Shown here in pieces: positions 35,423 to 46,387 of a stretch of 64,000 nucleotides of DNA. Every line of letters begins with the position of its first letter. Position 1 is the stretch's first letter. The stretch comes from Pseudomonas pergaminensis (lineage in GTDB: Bacteria; Pseudomonadota; Gammaproteobacteria; Pseudomonadales; Pseudomonadaceae): NCBI RefSeq assembly GCF_024112395.2, contig NZ_CP078013.2, positions 1,426,001-1,490,000 on the forward strand, given 5' to 3'. The position numbers and the translations under genes were made by a program. The notes under the pieces are model-generated. The model was not told the DNA's origin and searched no databases. It saw nothing but the letters and a program-made list of their open reading frames with translations.

Positions 35423-35701
35423 ATGCGCAGTCCCAATTGGTTGTTCCTCGTCTTGCTCTTGTTGCTGGCTGGCCTGCAGTACCGCCTATGGGTGGGTAAT
35501 GGCAGCTTTGCGCAGGTAAAAGACCTGACCCAGCAAATTGCCGACCAGCACGCCGAAAACGAACGCCTGCTGGAACGCAATCGCGTCCTCGATGCCGAGG
35601 TGCTTGAGCTGAAAAAAGGCACGGAGACCGTTGAAGAGCGGGCCCGTCATGAACTGGGCATGGTCAAGGAGGGCGAAACCCTCTACCAGTTGGCCCAATG
35701 A
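35423..35701 (+). CDS. ftsB: cell division protein FtsB
   Basis: This 92-aa bitopic inner-membrane protein of the FtsQLB divisome subcomplex has a short cytoplasmic start (MRSPNW), one transmembrane helix (LFLVLLLLLAGLQYRLWVG), then a periplasmic leucine-zipper-like coiled coil (QIADQHAENERLLERNRVLDAEVLELK) and the conserved EERARHELGMVKEGETLYQL tail. The start ATG at 35423 places the helix immediately; upstream in-frame codons are not conserved. It is translationally coupled to ispD (ATGA overlap). Confidence 0.95.
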   Translation: MRSPNWLFLVLLLLLAGLQYRLWVGNGSFAQVKDLTQQIADQHAENERLLERNRVLDAEVLELKKGTETVEERARHELGMVKEGETLYQLAQ

Positions 35702-36405
35702 GTGACCGTTTGCCGGCCTTCTGGGCCGTGATTCCTGCCGCGGGCGTCGGTGCCCGTATGGCTGCGGACCGTCCCAAGCAATACTTGCAACTGGGCGGGC
35801 GCACAATTCTCGAACACAGCCTCGGCTGTTTTCTCGACCATCCGAACCTCAAGGGGCTGGTGGTCGGTCTCGCGACTGATGATCCTTATTGGCCGACCCT
35901 GGCCTGTGCTGCAGACCCGCGTATCCAGCGTGCGGACGGCGGTTCGGAGCGCTCGGGCTCGGTGCTCAATGCCTTGCTGCAACTCAATGCCCTGGGCGCC
36001 CATGACGACGACTGGGTATTGGTGCACGACGCTGCGCGTCCCAATCTGAGCCGTGACGATCTCGACAAACTCTTGACTGAACTGGCGGATGACCCGGTCG
36101 GTGGCCTATTGGCCGTGCCGGCCCGCGACACCCTCAAGCGCGCCGACAAGCACGGTCGCATTGTGGAAACCGTCGACCGCAGCCTGATCTGGCAGGCCTA
36201 CACGCCGCAGATGTTCCGCCTGGGTGCTTTGCACCGTGCCTTGGCCGACAGCCTGGTGGCGGATGCAGTCATCACCGATGAAGCATCAGCCATGGAATGG
36301 TCCGGCCAGGCGCCGCGCCTGATCGAAGGGCGCTCGGACAATATCAAGGTGACCCGGCCGGAAGATCTGGAGTGGTTGCGGCTGCGCTGGGCGAATCGCG
36401 GGTAG
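35698..36405 (+). CDS. ispD: 2-C-methyl-D-erythritol 4-phosphate cytidylyltransferase
   Basis: This 235-aa enzyme attaches CMP to MEP in isoprenoid synthesis. The nucleotide-binding signature PAAGVGARMAADRPKQYL, VLVHDAARPNLSRDDL and DEASAMEW are intact. It overlaps ftsB by 4 bp. ispF, fused to or adjacent to ispD in many bacteria, is here 3.1 kb downstream beyond the formaldehyde genes. Confidence 0.97.
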   Translation: MSDRLPAFWAVIPAAGVGARMAADRPKQYLQLGGRTILEHSLGCFLDHPNLKGLVVGLATDDPYWPTLACAADPRIQRADGGSERSGSVLNALLQLNALGAHDDDWVLVHDAARPNLSRDDLDKLLTELADDPVGGLLAVPARDTLKRADKHGRIVETVDRSLIWQAYTPQMFRLGALHRALADSLVADAVITDEASAMEWSGQAPRLIEGRSDNIKVTRPEDLEWLRLRWANRG

Positions 36406-36426
36406 GCAGTTAAACCGCGTCGACTT

Positions 36427-36511
36427 CATCGCAGGCAGCCAGCTCCCACATTTGACCGCGTTTACCCTGCAGGAATGCAGTCAATGCGGGAGCAGGCTTG
36501 TCTGCGAAGAG
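36427..36511. repeat. degenerate REP pair between ispD and the lysR gene
   Basis: ATCGCAGGCAGCCAGCTCCC and GCGGGAGCAGGCTTGTCTGC form an imperfect inverted REP pair in the convergent gap between the two genes, where it could act as a bidirectional 3' end. Confidence 0.65.
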
Positions 36512-36532
36512 ACCGGCGCAAACAGCCAATAA

Positions 36533-37429
36533 TTACTGGCTGTACTCCGGCCGCCCAGCCAGCCCCTCCTTCAAGAAATCCACCAACTTCCTGACCTTCG
36601 GCGACAAATGCCGCTGCTGCGGATACAGCGCCCACACCGCCGTATTCGGCGGTTGATGCGCCTCCAGCAACGACACCAGCGCACCACTGTGCAGATGCTC
36701 CAGCACGTAATAGTCCGGCAGTTGGCATAACCCGACACCCTGCAACGCTGCATCCAGCACCGCCTGCCCACTGTTGCAGCGCCAGTTTCCCTGCACACGT
36801 TGAGAAAATTCCCGCCCGTCCTGGGCTAGTTGCCAGATATCCGAGCTGCCGATCAGGCAGTTATGCCGACTCAATTCCGACAAGCTATGTGGCCGACCAT
36901 ACCGCGCCAAGTAGGACGGCGACGCGCACAGGTACATGCGCCTCGGCGCCAGTCGGCTGGCAACCATGCGCGAATCTTGCAAGCGCCCCAGGCGAATGGC
37001 CAGGTCGAGGCCTTCGTGCACCAGGTCCAGTTGGCGGTTGCTCAACTCGATATCCACCCGCAACTGCGGGTACAACCCCATGAACCGTGTGACCAGCGGC
37101 ACGATGAAGCGCTCGCCGTACGCCACCGCGCAGGTCATGCGCAACATGCCCTTGGGCTCGCTGGTGAGATCGCCCACCGCACGCAGGGCCTCTTCGCGAC
37201 CATCCTGCAGGCGTTGGCAGTGTTGCAGGAAGGTCTGGCCCGCTTCGGTCAGGGTCACCTTGCGCGTACTGCGATACAGCAATCGCGTTTGCAGGCGTTC
37301 TTCCAGGCGTGCGACCTGCCGGCTGATGTGCGATGAAGACACCCCCAACCGTTCCGCTGCTGCGGTGAACTGGCTGCATTCGGCCACCGCGACAAACTCA
37401 TCGATGCCTTCCCAGCGGTTTTCCAGCAT
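36533..37429 (-). CDS. LysR-type transcriptional regulator
   Basis: This 298-aa protein has an N-terminal winged HTH (FVAVAECSQFTAAAERLGVSSSHISRQVARLEERLQTRLLYRSTRKVTLTEAG, residues 12-63) and a periplasmic-binding-like effector domain (about 90-290, RIDLELSNRQLDL-type strands). It is divergent from adhC-fghA with a 109-bp shared promoter region, which suggests it regulates formaldehyde detoxification, perhaps in response to S-hydroxymethylglutathione. The effector is not deducible from sequence. Confidence 0.92.
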   Translation of the reverse strand: MLENRWEGIDEFVAVAECSQFTAAAERLGVSSSHISRQVARLEERLQTRLLYRSTRKVTLTEAGQTFLQHCQRLQDGREEALRAVGDLTSEPKGMLRMTCAVAYGERFIVPLVTRFMGLYPQLRVDIELSNRQLDLVHEGLDLAIRLGRLQDSRMVASRLAPRRMYLCASPSYLARYGRPHSLSELSRHNCLIGSSDIWQLAQDGREFSQRVQGNWRCNSGQAVLDAALQGVGLCQLPDYYVLEHLHSGALVSLLEAHQPPNTAVWALYPQQRHLSPKVRKLVDFLKEGLAGRPEYSQ

Positions 37430-38651
<1,222 letters not shown>

Positions 38652-38659
38652 GGTCGGCC

Positions 38660-39505
38660 ATGAGTCTGGAAAACCTGTCGTGCCAGAAAAGCTTCGGCGG
38701 CTGGCATAAACGCTACAAGCATCATTCCGATGTGCTCGGTTGCGACATGACCTTCGCCGTCTACCTGCCGCCGCAAGCGGAGCAGGGCGGCAAGTTGCCG
38801 GTGTTGTACTGGCTGTCCGGGCTTACCTGCACCGATGAGAACTTCATGCAGAAGGCCGGCGCCCAGCGCATGGCCGCCGAGCTGGGGTTGATCATCGTTG
38901 CGCCAGACACCAGCCCGCGTGGGCCAGGCGTGCCGGGTGATCCGGACAACGCCTGGGACTTCGGCCTCGGCGCAGGCTTCTACCTGAATGCCACGCAGGA
39001 ACCTTGGGCCAAGCACTATCGGATGCATGACTACGTGGTGCAGGAATTGCCTGCGTTGGTTGAAGCGCATTTCCCGGCGTCGGACAAACGCGGCATCAGT
39101 GGCCACTCCATGGGTGGCCACGGAGCGCTGGTGTGCGCCTTGCGTAACCCTGGGCGTTACCAGTCGGTGTCGGCGTTCTCGCCGATCAACAACCCAATGG
39201 ATTGCCCGTGGGGCCAGAAAGCCTTCTCGCGTTATTTGGGCGAAGAACGCTCAAAATGGCGCGAGTGGGACGCCTGCGTGCTGATCAGCGAAGGCTCGGA
39301 AAAGCTGCCACTGCTGGTGGATCAGGGCGACCGCGACGATTTCCTCGCCGTGCAACTCAAGCCTGAAGCCCTGCAGCAAGCGGCCAAGGCCGCCAACCAT
39401 CCGTTGGAACTGCGCCTGCAACCCGGCTACGACCATAGCTACTTCTTTATCGCCAGCTTCATCGAAGATCATTTGCGACACCATGGCCGTGCTTTGCTCG
39501 GTTAA
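38660..39505 (+). CDS. fghA: S-formylglutathione hydrolase
   Basis: This 281-aa esterase-D family serine hydrolase releases formate and glutathione, completing formaldehyde detoxification. The nucleophile is in [14 protein letters not shown], the oxyanion region is in [16 protein letters not shown], and the catalytic His is in [15 protein letters not shown]; Asp is in [10 protein letters not shown]. It forms an operon with adhC and is closed by the hairpin overlapping the ispF start region. Confidence 0.97.
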   Translation: MSLENLSCQKSFGGWHKRYKHHSDVLGCDMTFAVYLPPQAEQGGKLPVLYWLSGLTCTDENFMQKAGAQRMAAELGLIIVAPDTSPRGPGVPGDPDNAWDFGLGAGFYLNATQEPWAKHYRMHDYVVQELPALVEAHFPASDKRGISGHSMGGHGALVCALRNPGRYQSVSAFSPINNPMDCPWGQKAFSRYLGEERSKWREWDACVLISEGSEKLPLLVDQGDRDDFLAVQLKPEALQQAAKAANHPLELRLQPGYDHSYFFIASFIEDHLRHHGRALLG

Positions 39506-39530
39506 TGTGAGGCAAAAGTAGGTAGAATCA

Positions 39531-39559
39531 CGCCCTGAATTAAATCGGGGCGTTTTTTT
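39531..39559 (+). terminator. terminator hairpin abutting the ispF start codon
   Basis: Stem CGCCCTGA (39531-39538)/TCGGGGCG (39545-39552) with an ATTAAA loop, then T7 ending directly at the ispF ATG (39560). The only SD-like sequence for ispF, GGGG at 39547-39550, lies in the 3' arm of this stem. Confidence 0.8.
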
Positions 39560-40033
39560 ATGCGTATTGGCCACGGCTACGATGTGCACCGTTTCGCTGA
39601 AGGCGATTTCATTACCTTGGGCGGCGTGCGCATTGCTCACCACCATGGTTTGCTGGCTCATTCCGACGGCGACGTTGTGTTGCATGCCTTGAGCGATGCC
39701 TTGCTCGGCGCGGCGGCGTTGGGCGATATCGGCAAGCACTTTCCGGACACCGACCCGACCTTCAAGGGCGCGGACAGCCGTGTATTGCTGCGCCATGTGG
39801 TCGGCCTGATCCATGCCCAGGGCTGGAAGGTCGGCAACGTCGACAACACCATCGTGGCCCAGGCGCCGAAGATGGCTCCCCATATCGAGTCGATGCGCGC
39901 GTTGATCGCGGCGGATCTGCAAATTGAACTGGATCAAGTGAACGTGAAAGCCACCACCACCGAAAAGCTCGGGTTCACCGGTCGTGAAGAGGGCATCGCC
40001 GTGCACTCCGTTGCCTTGTTGCTGCGCGCATGA
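39560..40033 (+). CDS. ispF: 2-C-methyl-D-erythritol 2,4-cyclodiphosphate synthase
   Basis: This 157-aa trimeric zinc enzyme cyclises CDP-ME 2-phosphate in the MEP pathway. [16 protein letters not shown] carries the Asp-His zinc pair; [33 protein letters not shown] and the C-terminal [23 protein letters not shown] are intact. It begins 1 nt after the T-run of a terminator-like hairpin, an unusual expression context. The stop overlaps truD by 4 bp, heading an ispF-truD-surE-pcm-nlpD series. Confidence 0.98.
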   Translation: MRIGHGYDVHRFAEGDFITLGGVRIAHHHGLLAHSDGDVVLHALSDALLGAAALGDIGKHFPDTDPTFKGADSRVLLRHVVGLIHAQGWKVGNVDNTIVAQAPKMAPHIESMRALIAADLQIELDQVNVKATTTEKLGFTGREEGIAVHSVALLLRA

Positions 40034-41075
40034 ATGATCTGCAACTGTTGGGGCCACGGGCCTATGGCGAGGCCCTGGGCTGCGCGGTCCTGAAGGCGAC
40101 CGCCGAAGACTTCCAGGTTGACGAAGTGCTGGATATCCCGTTGACCGGCGAGGGCGAGCACCTCTGGTTGTGGGTGGAGAAGCGTGGTCTCAACACCGAG
40201 GAAGCCGCGCGGCGTATCGCCAAGGCGGCAGGCGTGCCGTTGCGCACCGTCAGCTATGCCGGGCTCAAGGATCGCCAGGCGTTGACCCGCCAATGGTTCA
40301 GCGTGCAGCTGCCAGGCAAGTCCGACCCGGACATGAGCGCTGCGCAAAACGACACCCTCAAGATCCTCAAGACCGCTCGCCATAAACGCAAGTTGCAGCG
40401 CGGCGCGCACTCGGCCAATGGTTTCACCTTGCGCCTGACGCAGTTGGCCGGTGATACCGCCGCCCTCGACGCACGGTTGCAGCTGATTGCCCAGCATGGC
40501 ATTCCCAACTATTTCGGTGCCCAGCGCTTTGGTCATAACGGCGGTAACGTCGTCGATGCCCGTGAGTGGGCCGCGCGCAAAGCCTTGCCGGAGCAGCGCA
40601 ATGTGCGTTCACGCCTGCTGTCCACGGCGCGCAGTTTCCTGTTCAACAAGGTGCTGGCGGCACGTGTGGCCGACGGCTCCTGGCAGCGAGCCCAAGTCGG
40701 TGACCTGTTGGCGTTTACCGACAGCCGCAGTTTTTTCCCGGCAGGCGAAGCCGAATGCAGTGACCCGCGCCTGGCGATCCTGGACCTGCACCCGACCGGC
40801 CCCCAGTGGGGCGAAGGTGATTCACCTGCCAGTGGTGCAACCTTTGAGCTGGAACAGGCGGTTGCCGCCGATGAAGCCGACCTGCGCGATTGGCTGGTGA
40901 ATGCGGGCATGAGCCAGGAACGTCGCATTCTGCGACTGCCCATTGGCGGTTTGACGTGGCATTATCCCTCGCTGGACATTCTGCAATTGGAATTCGTCCT
41001 GCCGGCCGGATGCTTCGCCACTGCCTTGGTGCGCGAGCTTGTTGATCTGGTGCCGGTGGGGCAGACGGACAACCC

Positions 41076-41088
<13 letters not shown>
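40030..41088 (+). CDS. truD: tRNA pseudouridine(13) synthase
   Basis: This 352-aa enzyme isomerises U13 of tRNA-Glu. The catalytic Asp is in [16 protein letters not shown]. Further TruD blocks are [33 protein letters not shown], and the inserted TRUD domain up to the C-terminal [25 protein letters not shown]. It is translationally coupled to ispF and overlaps the surE start by 13 bp. Confidence 0.97.
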
Positions 41089-42502
<1,414 letters not shown>

Positions 42503-42709
42503 TCAATTTCTGCCGGCGGTGAATTCTGCTGGCGGGGATGTGTCTTACAGCGGGGTCTATTGAGTCAACATGATCGGCGCCACGATTCAACACGCTGATT
42601 GATGGGTTTCAGACGTGTGCCGGTAAAACGCCAATGCCCAGTTATACTTGCGTCATATTTCAAGCCTGATACAGGCGTTCATGTTCAGCCACCACAAAGG
42701 GAGCGGCGG

Positions 42710-43546
42710 GTGAGTCTCACAGGTCTTGCGCAGCGTATGAGTAAAACAAGCTTTCATCGACTGGTGCTTGGCCTCGTCTTCAGTTCCGTACTGGCAGGGT
42801 GTTCCAGCTCGCCAAGCAGCGGCGCGCGGGTGGTTGACCGTAATAATGCGGCGCCGCAAAAACCGACGGTGACGACCGGGCAATATGTAGTGCGCAAGGG
42901 CGATACGATGTTCTCGATTGCCTTCCGCTATGGCTGGGACTACAAGGCGCTCGCAGCTCGTAACAATATTCCTGTGCCCTACACGATACATCCCGGCCAG
43001 ACGATTCGCTTCGACGGTCGTACCGGTTCAGCGCCTACGGCAGTTGTGACAAACACTGGATCTTCGCCATCTTCTTCGAGCAAAACCACGATCATCACCC
43101 GGCCTGCGGGCACCGCTGCGCCTGCGCCTGCGGCCAAGCCGGCACCCGCGCCGTTGCCACCTGCCGGACCGGCGCCGACCGGTTGGGGATGGCCCTCAAA
43201 CGGGGTGCTGATTGGAAAATTCTCTTCAAACGGTAGTTTGAATAAAGGCATTGATATCGCCGGGGATTTGGGACAGCCTGTTTTAGCTGCGTCTGATGGG
43301 ACAGTGGTGTACGCCGGGAGTGGTTTACGGGGCTACGGCGAGCTGGTCATCATCAAACACAGCGATACCTACGTCAGTGCTTACGGCCATAACCGTAGGC
43401 TGTTGGTTCGGGAGGGGCAGCAGGTCAAAGTCGGACAGACAATTGCCGAAATGGGGTCAACTGGTACAGACCGGGTGAAACTGCACTTTGAGATTCGCCG
43501 TCAAGGGAAGCCTGTAGATCCACTGCAATTCCTACCCCGTCGTTGA
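42710..43546 (+). CDS. nlpD: LysM/LytM lipoprotein NlpD (amidase activator type)
   Basis: This 278-aa outer-membrane lipoprotein has an N-terminal signal with lipobox VLAGC, one LysM repeat (YVVRKGDTMFSIAFRYGWDYKALAARNNI), a Pro/Ala/Ser-rich linker, and a C-terminal LytM domain. The LytM zinc ligands are replaced (NKGID instead of HxGxD; KLHFEIR instead of HLHFEIR), so it should not cut murein itself but activate an AmiC-type amidase. The start is taken as GTG 42710, after GGGAG; the frame is open 37 codons further up. It is followed by rpoS, whose main promoter in Pseudomonas lies within nlpD. Confidence 0.92.
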   Translation: MSLTGLAQRMSKTSFHRLVLGLVFSSVLAGCSSSPSSGARVVDRNNAAPQKPTVTTGQYVVRKGDTMFSIAFRYGWDYKALAARNNIPVPYTIHPGQTIRFDGRTGSAPTAVVTNTGSSPSSSSKTTIITRPAGTAAPAPAAKPAPAPLPPAGPAPTGWGWPSNGVLIGKFSSNGSLNKGIDIAGDLGQPVLAASDGTVVYAGSGLRGYGELVIIKHSDTYVSAYGHNRRLLVREGQQVKVGQTIAEMGSTGTDRVKLHFEIRRQGKPVDPLQFLPRR

Positions 43547-43555
43547 TGTGTTGCA

Positions 43556-43587
43556 CAGCCTGTTCCCTCACGTAGAAGGAACAGGCT
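43556..43587 (+). promoter_or_regulatory. perfect hairpin in the rpoS leader
   Basis: AGCCTGTTCC/GGAACAGGCT (10-bp stem plus closing pair) in the nlpD-rpoS gap, with no U-tract. It would be part of the rpoS 5'UTR when transcription starts in nlpD. The start codon context is ATAACAATGG, partly like an A-rich Hfq/Crc site. Confidence 0.55.
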
Positions 43588-43652
43588 CCAGCGTTGCCAA
43601 GGATAAAGGCGTCGCTTGAGCTTGAGGTCGAACTCACCAAAGGACTATAACA

Positions 43653-44657
43653 ATGGCTCTCAGTAAAGAAGTGCCGGAGTTTGACATCGACGATGAGGTT
43701 CTCCTTATGGAGACCGGTATCGCTACGGAATCGATGTCGAATGAGGGACCTGCTGTACCTTCAGTTCGCACCAAATCCAAGAACTCCACCGCGTTAAAGC
43801 AACATAAGTACATTGACTACACACGGGCGCTCGATGCGACTCAGCTGTACCTCAATGAAATCGGTTTTTCCCCTCTGCTGACCCCCGAAGAAGAAGTCCA
43901 TTTTGCGCGCTTGTCGCAAAAGGGCGACCCGGCTGGGCGCAAGCGCATGATTGAAAGCAACCTGCGACTGGTGGTGAAAATCGCCCGGCGCTACGTCAAT
44001 CGCGGGCTGTCCCTGTTGGACTTGATCGAGGAAGGCAACCTGGGCTTGATCCGGGCGGTGGAGAAGTTCGACCCTGAGCGGGGCTTCCGCTTTTCAACCT
44101 ATGCCACCTGGTGGATTCGCCAGACCATCGAACGGGCGATCATGAATCAGACCCGCACGATCCGGTTGCCGATCCATGTGGTCAAGGAGCTCAACGTCTA
44201 CCTGCGGGCGGCGCGTGAGCTTACCCAAAAACTCGATCATGAACCTTCGCCCGAAGAGATCGCCAACCTGCTGGAGAAACCGGTAGGGGAGGTCAAACGC
44301 ATGCTCGGCTTGAATGAGCGCGTGTCTTCGGTCGATGTCTCGCTGGGTCCGGATTCGGATAAAACCCTGCTGGATACCCTGACGGATGATCGCCCTACAG
44401 ATCCTTGCGAGCTGTTGCAGGACGATGATCTTTCCCAGAGCATTGACCAGTGGCTGTCGGAACTCACGGACAAGCAGCGTGAGGTGGTGATTCGCCGCTT
44501 CGGCCTGCGCGGCCATGAGAGCAGCACCTTGGAGGACGTAGGCCTGGAGATCGGCCTGACCCGTGAGCGGGTGCGGCAGATCCAGGTGGAAGGGCTCAAG
44601 CGCTTGCGTGAGATCCTGGAGAAGAATGGCTTGTCGAGTGAGTCGTTGTTTCAGTAA
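43653..44657 (+). CDS. rpoS: RNA polymerase sigma factor RpoS
   Basis: This 334-aa stationary-phase/general-stress sigma factor has region 1.2 ([27 protein letters not shown]), region 2 with the core-binding and -10-reading helix ([33 protein letters not shown]), region 3 ([23 protein letters not shown] type) and region 4 HTH ([31 protein letters not shown]). Length is standard for Pseudomonas, and no truncation or frameshift is seen. SD AAAGGA. A strong terminator follows. Confidence 0.98.
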   Translation: MALSKEVPEFDIDDEVLLMETGIATESMSNEGPAVPSVRTKSKNSTALKQHKYIDYTRALDATQLYLNEIGFSPLLTPEEEVHFARLSQKGDPAGRKRMIESNLRLVVKIARRYVNRGLSLLDLIEEGNLGLIRAVEKFDPERGFRFSTYATWWIRQTIERAIMNQTRTIRLPIHVVKELNVYLRAARELTQKLDHEPSPEEIANLLEKPVGEVKRMLGLNERVSSVDVSLGPDSDKTLLDTLTDDRPTDPCELLQDDDLSQSIDQWLSELTDKQREVVIRRFGLRGHESSTLEDVGLEIGLTRERVRQIQVEGLKRLREILEKNGLSSESLFQ

Positions 44658-44679
44658 CGATTGATAAGACCGCTATGAC

Positions 44680-44715
44680 AAAACGCCCGGTGCATGGGAA
44701 TGCACCGGGCGTTTT
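44680..44715 (+). terminator. intrinsic terminator of rpoS
   Basis: Twelve-bp perfect stem CGCCCGGTGCAT/ATGCACCGGGCG with A4 before and T4 after, 23 bp past the rpoS stop. Confidence 0.92.
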
Positions 44716-44747
44716 GCTGTGCGCTGAGCATTCGTTGCCAACAACTG

Positions 44748-44823
44748 CCCCTGTAGGAGCCCGGCTTGCCGGCGATGAGGCCCTCAAGACCGCCATCGCC
44801 GGCAAGCCTGGCTCCTACAGGGG
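44748..44823. repeat. REP hairpin between rpoS and the csp gene
   Basis: A 30-nt arm at 44748-44777 pairs with 44794-44823 with a single mismatch. It lies between two convergent terminators, at the point where the usual gene order after rpoS is lost. Confidence 0.88.
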
Positions 44824-44848
44824 AGGGTGTAGCACCGAATCCCACGCA

Positions 44849-44884
44849 TAAAAAAACCCCGCTTTTAAGGGCGGGGTCTTTTCG
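44849..44884 (-). terminator. intrinsic terminator of the cold-shock gene
   Basis: On the minus strand GACCCCGC/GCGGGGT is followed by T7. It is 16 bp past the csp stop. Confidence 0.9.
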
Positions 44885-44900
44885 ACTAAGTCAGTACAAG

Positions 44901-45110
44901 TTAGATAACTTGAACTTCTTCAGCTTGCATGCCTTTCTGACCGCGGGTAGCGATGAAAGAAACCTGTTGGCCTTCTTTCAGGCTTTTGAAGCCGTCGGAT
45001 TGGATAGCTTTGAAGTGAACGAACAGGTCGTCACCGGATTGTGGAGTGATGAAGCCGAAGCCTTTTTCATCGTTGAACCACTTAACGGTACCAGTTTGGC
45101 GATTAGACAT
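44901..45110 (-). CDS. cold-shock family RNA-binding protein
   Basis: This 69-aa single cold-shock domain has RNP1 (KGFGFI) and RNP2 (LFVHF) intact: [16 protein letters not shown] and [10 protein letters not shown]. It acts as an RNA/ssDNA chaperone. It is close to CspA/CapB of Pseudomonas; which paralog it is cannot be decided here. An unusually long upstream gap (389 bp) before the divergent dcd gene suggests a structured, temperature-responsive 5'UTR, as known for cspA-type genes. Confidence 0.95.
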   Translation of the reverse strand: MSNRQTGTVKWFNDEKGFGFITPQSGDDLFVHFKAIQSDGFKSLKEGQQVSFIATRGQKGMQAEEVQVI

Positions 45111-45499
45111 GGTGTATCTCCTTGGACAAAGTTAACTGCGACTCAGGAAAAGCCCTGGCCGAGACTGAGTGCAAAGAGCAGGAAAAATTCTTGGAGATGG
45201 TTGGATCGAAATTCAACATATCGTGTAGAGATTCTCAGTGACACAAGCAGCACAGTGGCGCCACCTTAACCCTTTTTCCGGAACGTGCCAATGGTATTTC
45301 CGAAGGTTTCTCCAATTTCGTGACTGGCGGTGGTATTTCCAGTCACCCTGTACGGCTATGCGGGTCCCGGCCCCACTGGCTGTGGCTTATAGGAGCAGGC
45401 GCATTCGTCAAGAAAAGCCTTGTGGCCTTTGAACCCCAACGCCGGCCCCGGTAAGATGCCCAACAGAATTTTTCCACCTCGCTATTCAGGACACCCGCC
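45111..45499. promoter_or_regulatory. csp/dcd divergent region with probable csp leader
   Basis: This 389-bp stretch has no convincing ORF. It includes an 8-bp inverted repeat GTGACTGG/CCAGTCAC (45320-45346) and two copies of GGTATTTCC (one at about 45292-45300, one inside the hairpin loop). The proximal part toward csp is AT-rich, as expected for a cspA-type leader. No dcd promoter was identified with certainty. Confidence 0.45.
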
Positions 45500-46066
45500 A
45501 TGAGCATCAAATCGGACAAGTGGATTCGCCGCATGGCGCAAGAGCACGGCATGATCGAACCGTTCGTCGAGCGCCAGATCCGTGGCCAAGGCGATGCCCC
45601 TGTGATTTCCTACGGCGTTTCCAGCTACGGCTACGATGTGCGCTGCGCCGATGAATTCAAGGTGTTCACCAACATCAATTCCGCGATCGTCGACCCGAAG
45701 AACTTCGACGAAAAGAGCTTCGTCGACGTCAAAAGCGACGTGTGCATCATTCCGCCCAACTCTTTCGCCCTGGCGCGCACCGTGGAATTCTTCCGTATTC
45801 CCCGCGACGTGCTGACCATCTGCCTGGGCAAGAGCACCTACGCGCGTTGCGGCATCATCGTCAACGTGACGCCGCTTGAGCCGGAGTGGGAAGGCCACGT
45901 GACCCTGGAATTCTCCAACACCACCACCTTGCCGGCGAAGATCTACGCCAACGAGGGCGTGGCGCAGATGCTGTTCCTGCAGTCCGACGAGGACTGTGAA
46001 GTGTCCTACAAAGACCGCGCAGGCAAGTACCAAGGCCAGCGCGGCGTCACCCTCCCACGCGCTTGA
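45500..46066 (+). CDS. dcd: dCTP deaminase
   Basis: This 188-aa trimeric dUTPase-fold enzyme deaminates dCTP to dUTP, the precursor for dTMP synthesis. It has [13 protein letters not shown], the active-site loop [32 protein letters not shown], and a C-terminal QGQRGVTLP lid. Length is standard for the monofunctional enzyme. It starts at ATG 45500. Confidence 0.98.
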   Translation: MSIKSDKWIRRMAQEHGMIEPFVERQIRGQGDAPVISYGVSSYGYDVRCADEFKVFTNINSAIVDPKNFDEKSFVDVKSDVCIIPPNSFALARTVEFFRIPRDVLTICLGKSTYARCGIIVNVTPLEPEWEGHVTLEFSNTTTLPAKIYANEGVAQMLFLQSDEDCEVSYKDRAGKYQGQRGVTLPRA

Positions 46067-46174
46067 TCGAAAGGTCTTACGTGCAAAGGGAATTAGTCTG
46101 CAGAAAGTGACTCTATCTAGGTGTACTGCCTCGGCGCGTGTAAAACGCGTCGAGCCACGCTTGAGGAGTACCTT

Positions 46175-46372
46175 ATGAAGATCGACCCGCGAATCAGCGC
46201 AGAACTTGCCCGGCTTGAACCCAATCAGATTGGCGTTCTGGCCTGGTCCCTGATGGCCGATCCTGCTTATGCAGGCGGCATCCCAGGCCAACCCGAGCCG
46301 GATTACCCACAACCCACCGAGCCCGGTGAGCCAACCCTGCCGGACGAGCCGCCGCCCGCGCCTGTCGCCTGA
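46175..46372 (+). CDS. small proline-rich protein of unknown function
   Basis: This 65-aa ORF starts MKIDPRISAELARLEPNQIGVLAWSL at ATG 46175 behind a good GAGGAGT site; the open frame extends upstream but without an SD. The first ~30 residues look like a compact helical segment, and the rest (GIPGQPEPDYPQPTEPGEP and a PPPAP end) is an acidic proline-rich tail that should be disordered. There is no signal peptide or membrane segment. Its stop lies 16 bp from the stop of the convergent pdeM-like gene. I do not recognise a function. Confidence 0.7.
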   Translation: MKIDPRISAELARLEPNQIGVLAWSLMADPAYAGGIPGQPEPDYPQPTEPGEPTLPDEPPPAPVA

Positions 46373-46387
46373 TACCTGGGAGGCCGG

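Noticed and set aside
44658..44900. rsmZ small RNA downstream of rpoS
   Set aside because: Looked for because of the usual location, but the interval holds only a terminator, a REP and the csp terminator; no cluster of GGA-loop hairpins is visible.
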